This document shows, piece by piece, positions 13,088 through 19,982 of a stretch of DNA of 20,850 nucleotides (position 1 is the stretch's first letter; each line of letters begins with the position of its first letter). Position numbers and translations under genes: made by a program. Source of the stretch: a virus. The notes beneath the pieces were generated by a model. That model made no database searches. It saw only the letters and a program-made list of their open reading frames with translations, and had not been told where the DNA came from. The stretch lies in the IMG/VR virus record IMGVR_UViG_3300044647_001526, positions 1-20,850 of that record. The stretch is one strand, 5' to 3'.

Positions 13088-13608
13088 TCTTCACCAACGG
13101 CTGCTTTGATATCCTGCACGTCGGCCACATCCGATACCTGCAGGCGTCAAAAGCGCTCGGCACGAGGCTGGTCGTCGGCCTGAACTCTGACGCATCCGTC
13201 CGACGGATCAAGGGCCCAGATCGTCCAATCAATTCCCAAGAGGATCGGGCCGAGGTTCTGCGGGCGCTGGCCTGCGTTGACGAGGTCGTGATCTTCAACG
13301 AGGACACGCCCTACGAGCTGATCAAAAGCCTGCGTCCTGACGTCATCACCAAGGGCGGCGACTATGCCGAAGAAGATGTTGTCGGAAGAGGCTTGGCAAA
13401 GGTTGTGATAATCCCCTATACTGTCAACAAGTCGACAACAAGGATTATCGAACATGCGCGTGGAGAAGGGCTGGGGGCACGAGGAAATCTTTGCCTCGAC
13501 GGAGACCTACTGTGGGAAATTTCTGTGCTTCGAGCAGGACAAGAAGTTCTCGATGCACTTCCATGTCGACAAGGACGAGACGTGGTACGTCCTGCAGGGC
13601 GTCTTTGA
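13081..13608 (+). CDS. rfaE2: D-glycero-beta-D-manno-heptose 1-phosphate adenylyltransferase (RfaE2/HldE C-domain type)
   Basis: The enzyme would join heptose 1-phosphate with ATP to form ADP-heptose. Residues 1-128 match the C-terminal domain of HldE closely: TNGCFDILHVGHIRYL with the catalytic HxGH at 13-16, VVGLNSDASVRRIKG, RPINSQEDRAEVLRAL, NEDTPYELI, LRPDVITKGGDY at 84-95, and KSTTRIIE at 117-124. In E. coli this domain is fused to a kinase; here the kinase is a separate gene two genes downstream. The enzyme core ends about residue 128, yet the frame continues for about 45 more residues of unfamiliar, Arg/Leu-rich sequence. That extension overlaps 155 bases of the cupin gene and looks like a read-through tail. 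The start ATG overlaps the preceding stop. Confidence 0.88.
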   Translation: MLIFTNGCFDILHVGHIRYLQASKALGTRLVVGLNSDASVRRIKGPDRPINSQEDRAEVLRALACVDEVVIFNEDTPYELIKSLRPDVITKGGDYAEEDVVGRGLAKVVIIPYTVNKSTTRIIEHARGEGLGARGNLCLDGDLLWEISVLRAGQEVLDALPCRQGRDVVRPAGRL

Positions 13609-13801
13609 GCTAACGACCATTGATACGGCGACGGCCACGTATTCCTCGCGTAGGCTCTACCCCCAAGACACGTGGCGCAACCGTCCGCTCCTGCCCCACC
13701 AGTTGCACTGCATCTCTGGTCCGGGCGTCATCATCGAAGTCTCAAGCCGGGACACGGCCGCCGACAACTACCGCGTCTTGTCGGGAGACAGCCAGACATG
13801 A
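13454..13801 (+). CDS. Small cupin (mannose-6-phosphate isomerase type II-like, 115 aa)
   Basis: Starts MRVEKGWGHEEIFASTE. A single cupin barrel is evident: YCGKFLCFEQDKKFSMHFHVDKDETWYVLQG with metal-ligand candidates H35, H37 and E42, then PLLPHQLHCISG with H82. GWGHE near the start and the H-x-H-5x-E pattern resemble the sugar-phosphate isomerase cupins at the C-terminus of ManC-type enzymes; small stand-alone relatives occur in phages. It could bind or isomerise a sugar phosphate or nucleotide sugar for the neighbouring heptose enzymes, but a non-enzymatic binding role is also possible. It overlaps the upstream gene by 155 bases in another frame and the downstream kinase gene by ATGA. Confidence 0.82.
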   Translation: MRVEKGWGHEEIFASTETYCGKFLCFEQDKKFSMHFHVDKDETWYVLQGVFELTTIDTATATYSSRRLYPQDTWRNRPLLPHQLHCISGPGVIIEVSSRDTAADNYRVLSGDSQT

Positions 13802-14511
13802 TGGTTCTTGTCATAGGCGACGTCTGCGAAGACATCTACGTCTACGGCACGACGGAGCGGAAGAACCCAGAAGCGGGGGCCACGCTCCTGCAGCAGACGG
13901 GGACGCGCCGCTCTCTTGGTATGGCGGCCAACGTGGCCGAGAACCTCCGCGCCTTTTGCGATGTGGTGAGCCACTTCCCTAACGAACCGTATTCGAAGAA
14001 GATGCGGTTCTACGGCGAAGATGGCGTGACTCAGCTCTTGCGGGTTGACCAAGACGTCCGGAGCAAGCCTTACCAACTCTCGTCCCCAGAGTATTACGCC
14101 AAGTTCGACGCTATCGTGGTGTCGGACTACGACAAGGGCTTCATCACCCAAGACAACCTCTACGGCCTGATCCAGCGGTACAAAGGTCCGATGTTCGTGG
14201 ACACCAAGAAGACGGACCTGAAGCCCCTGTCCGGCCCCACCTACAAGATTAACAGCCTTGAGCACGGCAAGCTCAAGAGCGAGCCTGACGATCTGGTCGT
14301 GACCTGCGGGGCGGGCGGATGCTGGTACAAGGGCGAGAACTACCCTGCACCGAAGATTGACGTGGTCGATGTGTGCGGGGCAGGAGACACCTTCTTAGCC
14401 GCGCTGGCCTACCACCGCACGGAGTACAAGGACATGGCCGGGGCGCTCAGCGCCGCCAACTACTACGCCGCCATAGCCTGTAGCCGTCCGGGCGTCTATG
14501 CGGTGAAATGA
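13798..14511 (+). CDS. rfaE1: PfkB-family heptose 7-phosphate kinase-like protein (RfaE1/HldE N-domain type, 237 aa)
   Basis: ATG 13798 gives an ATGA overlap with the cupin stop; upstream frame is open only through the cupin gene. The sequence follows the HldE kinase domain: VLVIGDVCEDIYVYG, NPEAGATLL, SLGMAANVAENL, QLLRVDQD, FDAIVVSDYDKGFIT, FVDTKKTDLKPLSGPTYKIN, VVTCGAGGCWYKG, then the PfkB signature VVDVCGAGDTFLAAL with the catalytic Asp in GAGD. It would phosphorylate D-glycero-D-manno-heptose 7-phosphate at C1. It is short (237 against roughly 310-320 residues), missing parts of the N-terminal lid region and of the segment after the IN motif. The substrate is inferred from similarity to HldE and from neighbours; another sugar kinase activity is possible. 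Confidence 0.8.
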   Translation: MMVLVIGDVCEDIYVYGTTERKNPEAGATLLQQTGTRRSLGMAANVAENLRAFCDVVSHFPNEPYSKKMRFYGEDGVTQLLRVDQDVRSKPYQLSSPEYYAKFDAIVVSDYDKGFITQDNLYGLIQRYKGPMFVDTKKTDLKPLSGPTYKINSLEHGKLKSEPDDLVVTCGAGGCWYKGENYPAPKIDVVDVCGAGDTFLAALAYHRTEYKDMAGALSAANYYAAIACSRPGVYAVK

Positions 14512-14921
14512 TCATGAAACTTGTCGGTTTCACGGCGTCCGCCTTTGACATGCTGCACGCGGGGCACATTGCCATGCTCGAAGAGGCCGCGTCCCTGTGT
14601 GACGTGCTTGTCTGCGCGCTGCACGTCGATCCAAGCCTTGAGCGGCCGGAGAAGTCAAAACCTCTCCAGCCCCTTTCCGAGCGGTACATCCAGCTCAGTG
14701 CGGTAAGACATGTAGCCCGCATCATCCCATACCAGACCGAGGCAGAGCTTGAGCGGCTGATTGCGCTCCTCTGCCCAACGGTCCGCATCATCGGCGAAGA
14801 GTACGAAGGCAAGGACTTCACTGGCAAAGAGCTATGCGCGAGACTCGGTGTGCTGATACACTACAACCGCCGCCGCCATGACCTGTCCTCCACCCTGCAG
14901 CGGAGCCGGGTTTCTCGTTGA
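14508..14921 (+). CDS. Glycerol-3-phosphate cytidylyltransferase-like nucleotidyltransferase (137 aa)
   Basis: The start at 14508 overlaps the kinase stop by ATGA; ATG 14514 is an alternative. Cytidylyltransferase motifs are clear: GFTASAFDMLHAGHIAMLEEA with HAGH at residues 17-20, VDPSLERPEKSKPLQP, SERYIQLSAVRHV at 58-69, and TVRIIGEEYEGKDFTG at 91-106. The C-terminal RRRHDLSST stands where the SSTx motif of the family occurs. It may make a CDP- or other nucleotide-activated alcohol or sugar. It is the second nucleotidyltransferase of this fold in four genes, but is clearly different from RfaE2 (SERYIQL rather than the KSTT and KGGDY pattern). Substrate unknown. Confidence 0.8.
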   Translation: MIMKLVGFTASAFDMLHAGHIAMLEEAASLCDVLVCALHVDPSLERPEKSKPLQPLSERYIQLSAVRHVARIIPYQTEAELERLIALLCPTVRIIGEEYEGKDFTGKELCARLGVLIHYNRRRHDLSSTLQRSRVSR

Positions 14922-15199
14922 GGTACGTCGTTGACATCGACGGTACAATCTGTACCCAGACAGCGAGCTCCTACCCAGAAGCCCAACCGCATGCCGACCG
15001 GATTGCCAAGATCAACGCGCTCTATGATCAGGGTTGCGAGATCATCTACTGGACCGCCCGGGGCATGTCGTCTGGCACCGACTGGTCCGAGCTGACGAAA
15101 AGGCAACTGGACCAGTGGGGCTGTAAGTACCACCACCTTTGGATGGGAAAACCCTCATACGACATATGGGTGGACGACAAAGCTCAATGGCTATTCTGA
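14918..15199 (+). CDS. Small HAD-superfamily phosphatase (93 aa)
   Basis: The likely start is TTG 14918 in a TTGA overlap with the previous stop; no ATG lies nearby in frame. The HAD motifs are present: YVVDIDGTIC (motif I, Asp6 and Asp8), IIYWTARG (motif II, Thr46), MGKPSYD (Lys78) and IWVDDKAQ (motif IV, Asp86 and Asp87). With 93 residues it is a minimal, nearly capless member, much shorter than GmhB (about 190 residues). Between kinase and epimerase genes, it is a reasonable candidate for the heptose-1,7-bisphosphate phosphatase step, but similarity to GmhB itself is not visible. It overlaps the next gene by 13 bases. Confidence 0.78.
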   Translation: MRYVVDIDGTICTQTASSYPEAQPHADRIAKINALYDQGCEIIYWTARGMSSGTDWSELTKRQLDQWGCKYHHLWMGKPSYDIWVDDKAQWLF

Positions 15200-15948
15200 T
15201 CACCGGACATCGCGGCTTCATCGGCCAGAATATGATGAAGGCCCTCGGACCTCGGGCCGTTGGCCATGAGTGGGGAGACGGCGAGCCCAACCTCGACGGC
15301 ATCGAGCGGGTCATCCACCTTGGCGCAATCAGCAGTACGGCCTGCCGGGACTGGGACGCGCTTCTTGAGCAGAACGTCGTATCTTCCGTGCGTCTCCTGT
15401 CGGCCTGCGATGAGCGTGGCATCCCCATCCAGATTGCTTCCTCGGCGGCCGTTTACGGACCAAAGGCCTCAACCTTTGTCGAGACGGACAAGCCCAACCC
15501 ACGAAACCCCTACGCCCTGTCAAAATTTATTGTCGAGAAATACGTTGAGCGTCATGCGTGGACTATGCCTGTCCAGCTCTTTCGGTACTTCAACGTCTAC
15601 GGTCCGCACGAGGGCCACAAGGATCAGCCCTCACCACACAGTCTTTTCCGCAGGCAGGCCGCCTCCGGAGTGATCGAGGTCTTTGAGGGAAGCGAGAACT
15701 TTTGTAGGGATTTTGTCCCAGTTGAAACCGTCATCGATATCCACCTGCGTTTCTTTGACCTATCCTGCTCAGGCGTGTACAATGTCGGAACCGGAGCGAC
15801 CTCGTCGTTCATGGACGTGGCTCGGCAGGTTGCTTCGGAGACCGGGGCAGAGATCAAAGAGGTGCCGATGCCCGCGCAGTTGAGACGGAACTACCAGCCC
15901 TACACACGGGCTGACATGACAAAAACGCGCAGCGCCCTGAAGGTTTAA
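15187..15948 (+). CDS. hldD: ADP-L-glycero-D-manno-heptose 6-epimerase-like (HldD, 253 aa)
   Basis: ATG 15187 gives MAILITGHRGFIGQN with the NAD(P)-binding GxxGxxG. Further features match HldD/RfaD specifically: VIHLGAISST at 42-51 (HldD has a similar HEGACSST), the SSA and YALSK catalytic set (S85-86, Y109, K113), RYFNVYGPHEGHK at 133-145, VFEGSENFCRDFV at 165-177, GVYNVGTGATSSF at 196-208 and YQPYTRADMT at 236-245. The reaction would convert ADP-D-glycero-D-manno-heptose to the L-glycero form. It is shorter than the about 310-residue bacterial enzyme: around 30 residues are missing after the first helix and the C-terminal helices are absent. Start overlaps the HAD gene by 13 bases. It is the last sugar gene before the tail genes resume. 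Confidence 0.88.
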   Translation: MAILITGHRGFIGQNMMKALGPRAVGHEWGDGEPNLDGIERVIHLGAISSTACRDWDALLEQNVVSSVRLLSACDERGIPIQIASSAAVYGPKASTFVETDKPNPRNPYALSKFIVEKYVERHAWTMPVQLFRYFNVYGPHEGHKDQPSPHSLFRRQAASGVIEVFEGSENFCRDFVPVETVIDIHLRFFDLSCSGVYNVGTGATSSFMDVARQVASETGAEIKEVPMPAQLRRNYQPYTRADMTKTRSALKV

Positions 15949-15949
15949 T

Positions 15950-17869
15950 ATGCCCTACGCAAAACTCCAGTTTAAGCCGGGGATCAACCGGGAAGTGACC
16001 TCCTATACCAACGAGGGTGGGTGGTTCGACGGCGACAAGATTCGTTTCCGGTTTGGATTTCCGGAAAAGATCAAGGGCTGGGTCAAACAGTCCTCTAACT
16101 CTTTTTTGGGGTCATGTCGCGCGCTTTTGCCGTGGGTCACGCTAAACCAAGACAGGTACATTGGCGTTGGGACCTCGGTCAAATACTACATCAACCGCGG
16201 CGGTGGCTATAACGACATCACGCCCCTTCGGGAAACAACGACGGCAGGGGCCGTCACGTTCACGGCGACAGACGGGGACTATGTGCTTGAGGTCTCTGAC
16301 ACGGCCCACGGCGCGGTCGAGGGAGACTTTGTCACTTTCTCTGGCGCGGCCAGCCTTGGTGGCAACATCACGGCGGGCGTCCTGAACCAAGAGTATCAGA
16401 TCGTCAACGTGGTGAATGCCAACACCTACCATGTCGAGGCTCGTTTGGCAGGCACCTCGATCAGCTCTATCACTGTCAACGGCAACCTTGCCCCCACCTA
16501 CGTCACCGCCAACGCGTCAGACTCTGGCAATGGCGGGGCCTCTGTGGTCGGCGCGTACCAGATCAACACTGGCCTCGACACCACCGTGTTTGGGGCGGGT
16601 TGGGGCGTTGGCCCATGGAGTCGTGGAACGTGGGGCTCTGCCTCGACGGGGGGCCTTGCTATCAACACGCTTCGCCTCTGGTCGCATGACCCCTATGGCG
16701 AAGACCTGCTCATGAACGTCCGAGACGGCGGCATCTATTACTGGGATGCAAGCGCGGGTCTGGCCACGCGGGCCGTGGCCCTCAACTCCTTGGCAGGTAG
16801 CAACACTGCCCCGACCATCGCAAAGCAGATTCTGGTTTCTGACCGCGACCGCCACGTCATCGCGTTTGGTTGCGACCCCGAGGGGAACCCCGGCGTCCAA
16901 GACCCGCTGACCATCCGGTTCTCGAGCCAAGAGAGCCTAACCCAATGGGCGAGTACCGCGACGACAACTGCGGGGGAGTTGCGTCTCGGCTCTGGGTCCG
17001 AGATCGTTTGCGCCTTGGAAACCCGCCAGCAAATTCTGGTGTTCACCGACACCACGCTCTACGCGATGCAGTACCTTGGCCCTCCGTTCACATTCGGGGT
17101 CGGGGCGATTTCGGAAAGCATTTCCATTCGCAGCCCGAACAGCGCCGTGTCGGTTAACGACATGGTCTTCTGGATGGGCCGCAACGAGTTCTATGTCTAC
17201 GGCGGTACTGTCGAGCGGCTGCCTTGCACCGTGCGCGACTACGTCTTTGACAACTTCAATGAGGGGCAGGCGGAGAAGGTTGTCTCTGGCGTCAACACCA
17301 CGAACTCAGAGGTCTGGTGGTTCTACCCGTCGGCCACCTCTGAGAGCGTCGACCGCTACGTGGTCTACAACTACCTTGAGCAGTGCTGGTACTACGGAAA
17401 CCTTGGTCGCACGGCATGGGTTGATCGTGGCGTTTTAACCAATCCTTTGGCGGCCAGCGCGGATGGCTACCTCTACGAACACGAAGTCGGCTTTGACGAC
17501 GGCAGCACCAGCCCCGCATCAGCCATTGCGGCCTACGTCGACTCGAGCCCCATCGATATCGGCGAGGGGGACCAGTTTATGTTCATCGACAGAATGATCC
17601 CAGACCTGTCGTTCGAGAACACGGCAAGTGCCAACCCAACGGTGGCGTTCGCCCTGTCCGTTCAGAACTACCCGTTCGGTTCCTACTCGGCCACGACCAG
17701 TCAGAACTTTACCCGAACTCAGGTCGTCCCCGTCACCGTGGCCACCGAGCTTTTGTTCTATCGCCTACGTGGAAGACAGATGTCGCTCAAGGTTTCCTCG
17801 TCTGGCCTCGACATGACATGGCGTCTGGGCTCGCCGAGGGTTAGCCTTCGGCCGGACGGGCGGAGGTAA
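15950..17869 (+). CDS. Large tail protein, P22 gp10-like tail stabilization protein (639 aa)
   Basis: Starts MPYAKLQFKPGINREVTSYTNEGG directly after the epimerase stop. The sequence FDGDKIRFRFGFPEKIKGWVKQ followed by beta-propeller-like repeats (LLPWVTLNQDRYIGVGTS; LLMNVRDGGIYYWDAS; RHVIAFGCDPEGNP; LVFTDTTLYAMQYLGPPFTFG; DMVFWMGRNEFYVYGG) fits the family of phage stabilization and tail-hub proteins such as P22 gp10, which close the portal channel. Residues about 100-190 include an inserted beta domain with DTAHGAVEGDFVTFSG. The length is greater than P22 gp10 (about 470 residues), as is usual for aquatic relatives. It would act in the tail hub downstream of the adaptor proteins encoded at 1649 and 2637. 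The family name is by recalled pattern. Confidence 0.75.
   Translation: MPYAKLQFKPGINREVTSYTNEGGWFDGDKIRFRFGFPEKIKGWVKQSSNSFLGSCRALLPWVTLNQDRYIGVGTSVKYYINRGGGYNDITPLRETTTAGAVTFTATDGDYVLEVSDTAHGAVEGDFVTFSGAASLGGNITAGVLNQEYQIVNVVNANTYHVEARLAGTSISSITVNGNLAPTYVTANASDSGNGGASVVGAYQINTGLDTTVFGAGWGVGPWSRGTWGSASTGGLAINTLRLWSHDPYGEDLLMNVRDGGIYYWDASAGLATRAVALNSLAGSNTAPTIAKQILVSDRDRHVIAFGCDPEGNPGVQDPLTIRFSSQESLTQWASTATTTAGELRLGSGSEIVCALETRQQILVFTDTTLYAMQYLGPPFTFGVGAISESISIRSPNSAVSVNDMVFWMGRNEFYVYGGTVERLPCTVRDYVFDNFNEGQAEKVVSGVNTTNSEVWWFYPSATSESVDRYVVYNYLEQCWYYGNLGRTAWVDRGVLTNPLAASADGYLYEHEVGFDDGSTSPASAIAAYVDSSPIDIGEGDQFMFIDRMIPDLSFENTASANPTVAFALSVQNYPFGSYSATTSQNFTRTQVVPVTVATELLFYRLRGRQMSLKVSSSGLDMTWRLGSPRVSLRPDGRR
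17862..17866 (+). promoter_or_regulatory. Ribosome-binding site for the gene at 17872
   Basis: GGAGG lies five bases before ATG 17872, overlapping the last codons of the large tail protein gene. Confidence 0.75.
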
Positions 17870-17871
17870 GG

Positions 17872-18171
17872 ATGGCCTCGCGCAATCTCGTCAAACCGTT
17901 TTTCCCTGTTCCTCCAACGGAGTACTCCGCCACGTACATGGCAGAGCTGGTCCGGTCGTTCACTGTCTACCTGAACCAGATGCAAAACCCGGGCGAAGGC
18001 CGGGCGACGTTTATGGTTTTGACTGCCCTGCAAGATACAGACCAAGGCCTTGAGACTGGAGCCTTGTTCCAACAGGATGGTTTTGTTAAGATCACTCAAG
18101 CAAACACGCCGCACGTTGGTGGCCTTTCAGGCATCACGGCAACGGGCACAGTCACGGTGGTAACCACATGA
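17872..18171 (+). CDS. Small conserved phage tail-module protein (99 aa)
   Basis: Starts MASRNLVKPFFPVPPTEYSATYMAEL after a GGAGG site. It contains a helix (YMAELVRSFTVYLNQMQNPGEGR) and a beta segment (ATFMVLTALQ), then ALFQQDGFVKITQAN and a Gly/Thr-rich strand ending TVTVVTT. I recall PPTEYxxTYMAELxRxFxxxLxQMQNPGEGR followed by GALFxxDGFVKI as a recurring small protein next to gp10-like proteins in aquatic phages. Possibly a fibre adaptor or tail-tip linker. It ends in ATGA with the next gene. Confidence 0.78.
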   Translation: MASRNLVKPFFPVPPTEYSATYMAELVRSFTVYLNQMQNPGEGRATFMVLTALQDTDQGLETGALFQQDGFVKITQANTPHVGGLSGITATGTVTVVTT

Positions 18172-18905
18172 GCCTTCTCTCAGCTATCGGCAGCCTTGTC
18201 GGCATGGTCACAGGTGGACCCGGGGGCGCGGCCCTTGGCTCTGGCCTTGGCACCCTTCTCAGCGGCGGCAGCATTTCTGACGCGTTTAAGACCGGGATCG
18301 GCAGCCTGCTGACCGGGGGTCTGGGCGGGAAAGCCGGGATCGTCTCCGACCTTCTTGGCGGTGGGGCCTCGTCCCGTGGCGCTGGCGAAGCAATCTTTGG
18401 GGCCTTCGGTGGACAGGGCGGCAGCCAGAACCTGATGGAGTCACTGATTCCGGGTCTTGGCGGAACCAAGGCCCCCGGTTCGACGGCCCCGGGCCAAACC
18501 CGAGCGCCTGCTCAGGGCGGTCTGCAAGGTCTCCTCTCGGCCTTTGACAACCCGCTCATGATGGCGGCGATCCTCAAGGCCACCGAGCCGAAAAACGTGA
18601 GCGTCACGACCCCCGAGCAACAGCGCCAGCTCCAAACGGGAGAGCGCCTGCCAGACTATCAGGGCACTCCGGCGTTTGACTACCGCTACGCCCGTGGCGG
18701 TATGATCGAGGGCCCCGGAAATGGAACCAGCGATTCTGTTCGCGCCCGCATCTTTCAGGGCGGCCGCCCCGTCCAAGAAGCACGGCTCTCGGACGGTGAG
18801 TTTGTCATGACCAACGCCGCTGTTCGCGGTGCAGGAAACGGCGACCGCGCCCGTGGTGCGGCCGAGATGTACCGGATGATGAACAAACTTGAGCGGAGAG
18901 CATAA
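18168..18905 (+). CDS. Gly-rich virion protein with conserved C-terminal motif (245 aa)
   Basis: The ATG overlaps the preceding stop (ATGA). The first 85 residues are a Gly/Ala/Leu-rich, weakly amphipathic region (SLVGMVTGGPGGAALGSGLG; LLTGGLGGKAG; GAGEAIFGAFGGQGG), followed by a Pro/Ala linker and a helix (FDNPLMMAAILKATEP). The C-terminus, residues about 176-242, has ARGGMIEGPGNGTSDSVRAR, ARLSDGEFVMTNAAVRGAGN and EMYRMMNKLE, a motif I recall in phage internal or ejection-type proteins. The hydrophobic Gly-rich region might insert into the host envelope during DNA delivery, an inference only. Next gene starts in its stop (TAATG). Confidence 0.75.
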   Translation: MSLLSAIGSLVGMVTGGPGGAALGSGLGTLLSGGSISDAFKTGIGSLLTGGLGGKAGIVSDLLGGGASSRGAGEAIFGAFGGQGGSQNLMESLIPGLGGTKAPGSTAPGQTRAPAQGGLQGLLSAFDNPLMMAAILKATEPKNVSVTTPEQQRQLQTGERLPDYQGTPAFDYRYARGGMIEGPGNGTSDSVRARIFQGGRPVQEARLSDGEFVMTNAAVRGAGNGDRARGAAEMYRMMNKLERRA

Positions 18906-19981
18906 TGGTCGATCAAACCGTCCGCCAAGAGAGCATCACGCTTCTTCCTGAGTATCAGGAAAAGTACCTAAAAGACCTCTTGTCCAACATCTACCGTGTC
19001 GATCCGGCGACCGGCAAGCCTGCTGGTATTGCTGCGATCTCTCCGCTTTACGGCAAGCCTGTCGTGGATGCGCAGGGTAAGCCTGTTTATGAGATGGACG
19101 CGCAGGGCCAGCCCCGCCTCGACATCCGTGGCCAGCCGATCCAGAAGGTCGAGGGCGGCGTTCCGCGGCCCGAGATCATGCCGTTCACCCCAGCCCAACA
19201 GCGGGCCGTGCAACTTGGCGCTCAGGGCATTGGTGTCTATGCGCCCATGCTCCGCACGGGCGAGCAGACGATGGCGCAGGGCGTGGCTGCATTGGGCGGT
19301 ACCAGTGGCGCATACGACCCCATGTCCTACAAGTCCTTCTACGACCCCTTCGTCGAGCAGGTTGTCAGCGCGTCTGAGCGGGACATCATGCGTCAGGGCG
19401 AGCAGGAGCGTCAGCGCATTGGTTCATCGGCCGTCGAGGCTGGGGCCTTTGGTGGTTCGCGTCAGGCCGTGGCGGAGCAGGAGTTGCAGCGCAACCTCGC
19501 CGACCAGATGGCTCGCACCGGGGCGCAGCTCCGTTCGGCCGCCTTCACAGGCGCACAGCAGCAAGCGCAGAACGTCTTCGAGAACCAGATGAACCGCGGC
19601 CAGAATGCGGCTCAGATTTTCCAAGGTCTGGGCACGGCGCAGGCGGCGCTGGGCGAGGCTGGTCAGGCTGCAGCGCAGCGGGACGTCAACGCGCTCTTCA
19701 ACGTGGGCGCACTCGAGCAGGCGCAGCGCCAGTCGGAGTACGACGTGCAGCGGGCCGGGGCCATCGAGTCGGCCTACGAACCATTCCAGCGCTTCTCCTA
19801 CATGTCCGACATCCTGCGCGGCGTCCCCTCGACGCAGCAAACGCTTGGCGTTACGAGCGTCCCGACGCCCAGCCCGGTGTCCTCGATCCTCGGCACGGCC
19901 ATGGGTCTCGGCTCCTACGCAAGCAAGTACGGCGGCGGACAAGGTATCCTCGGTTCTCTCTTGAACCCAAGCGGAGCTTAA
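18905..19981 (+). CDS. Coiled-coil internal virion/DNA-ejection-type protein (358 aa)
   Basis: Starts MVDQTVRQESITLLPEYQEKYL in a TAATG overlap. Residues about 35-85 are rich in Gly, Gln and Pro (YGKPVVDAQGKPVYEMDAQG), then long Ala/Gln/Arg helices follow (QQRAVQLGAQGIGVYAPML; DIMRQGEQERQRIGSSAVEAG; QAVAEQELQRNLADQMARTG; LGTAQAALGEAGQAAAQRDV), ending in a Gly-rich C-terminus. The helical, Gln/Ala-rich make-up and position after the Gly-rich protein fit phage internal or ejection proteins that travel with the DNA. AGAFGGSRQAVAEQELQR resembles a motif in such proteins from aquatic phages. No enzymatic motif is visible, and I do not claim a specific family. Confidence 0.72.
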   Translation: MVDQTVRQESITLLPEYQEKYLKDLLSNIYRVDPATGKPAGIAAISPLYGKPVVDAQGKPVYEMDAQGQPRLDIRGQPIQKVEGGVPRPEIMPFTPAQQRAVQLGAQGIGVYAPMLRTGEQTMAQGVAALGGTSGAYDPMSYKSFYDPFVEQVVSASERDIMRQGEQERQRIGSSAVEAGAFGGSRQAVAEQELQRNLADQMARTGAQLRSAAFTGAQQQAQNVFENQMNRGQNAAQIFQGLGTAQAALGEAGQAAAQRDVNALFNVGALEQAQRQSEYDVQRAGAIESAYEPFQRFSYMSDILRGVPSTQQTLGVTSVPTPSPVSSILGTAMGLGSYASKYGGGQGILGSLLNPSGA

Positions 19982-19982
19982 T

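Noticed and set aside
13672-13797. Upstream extension of the heptose kinase
   Set aside because: This segment is the cupin gene read in another frame (Pro/Arg/His-rich). The PfkB-type start MMVLVIGDV at 13798 overlaps the cupin stop.
15139-15186. Upstream extension of HldD
   Set aside because: The Rossmann start MAILITG at 15187 is canonical; the 16 extra residues are the HAD gene in another frame.
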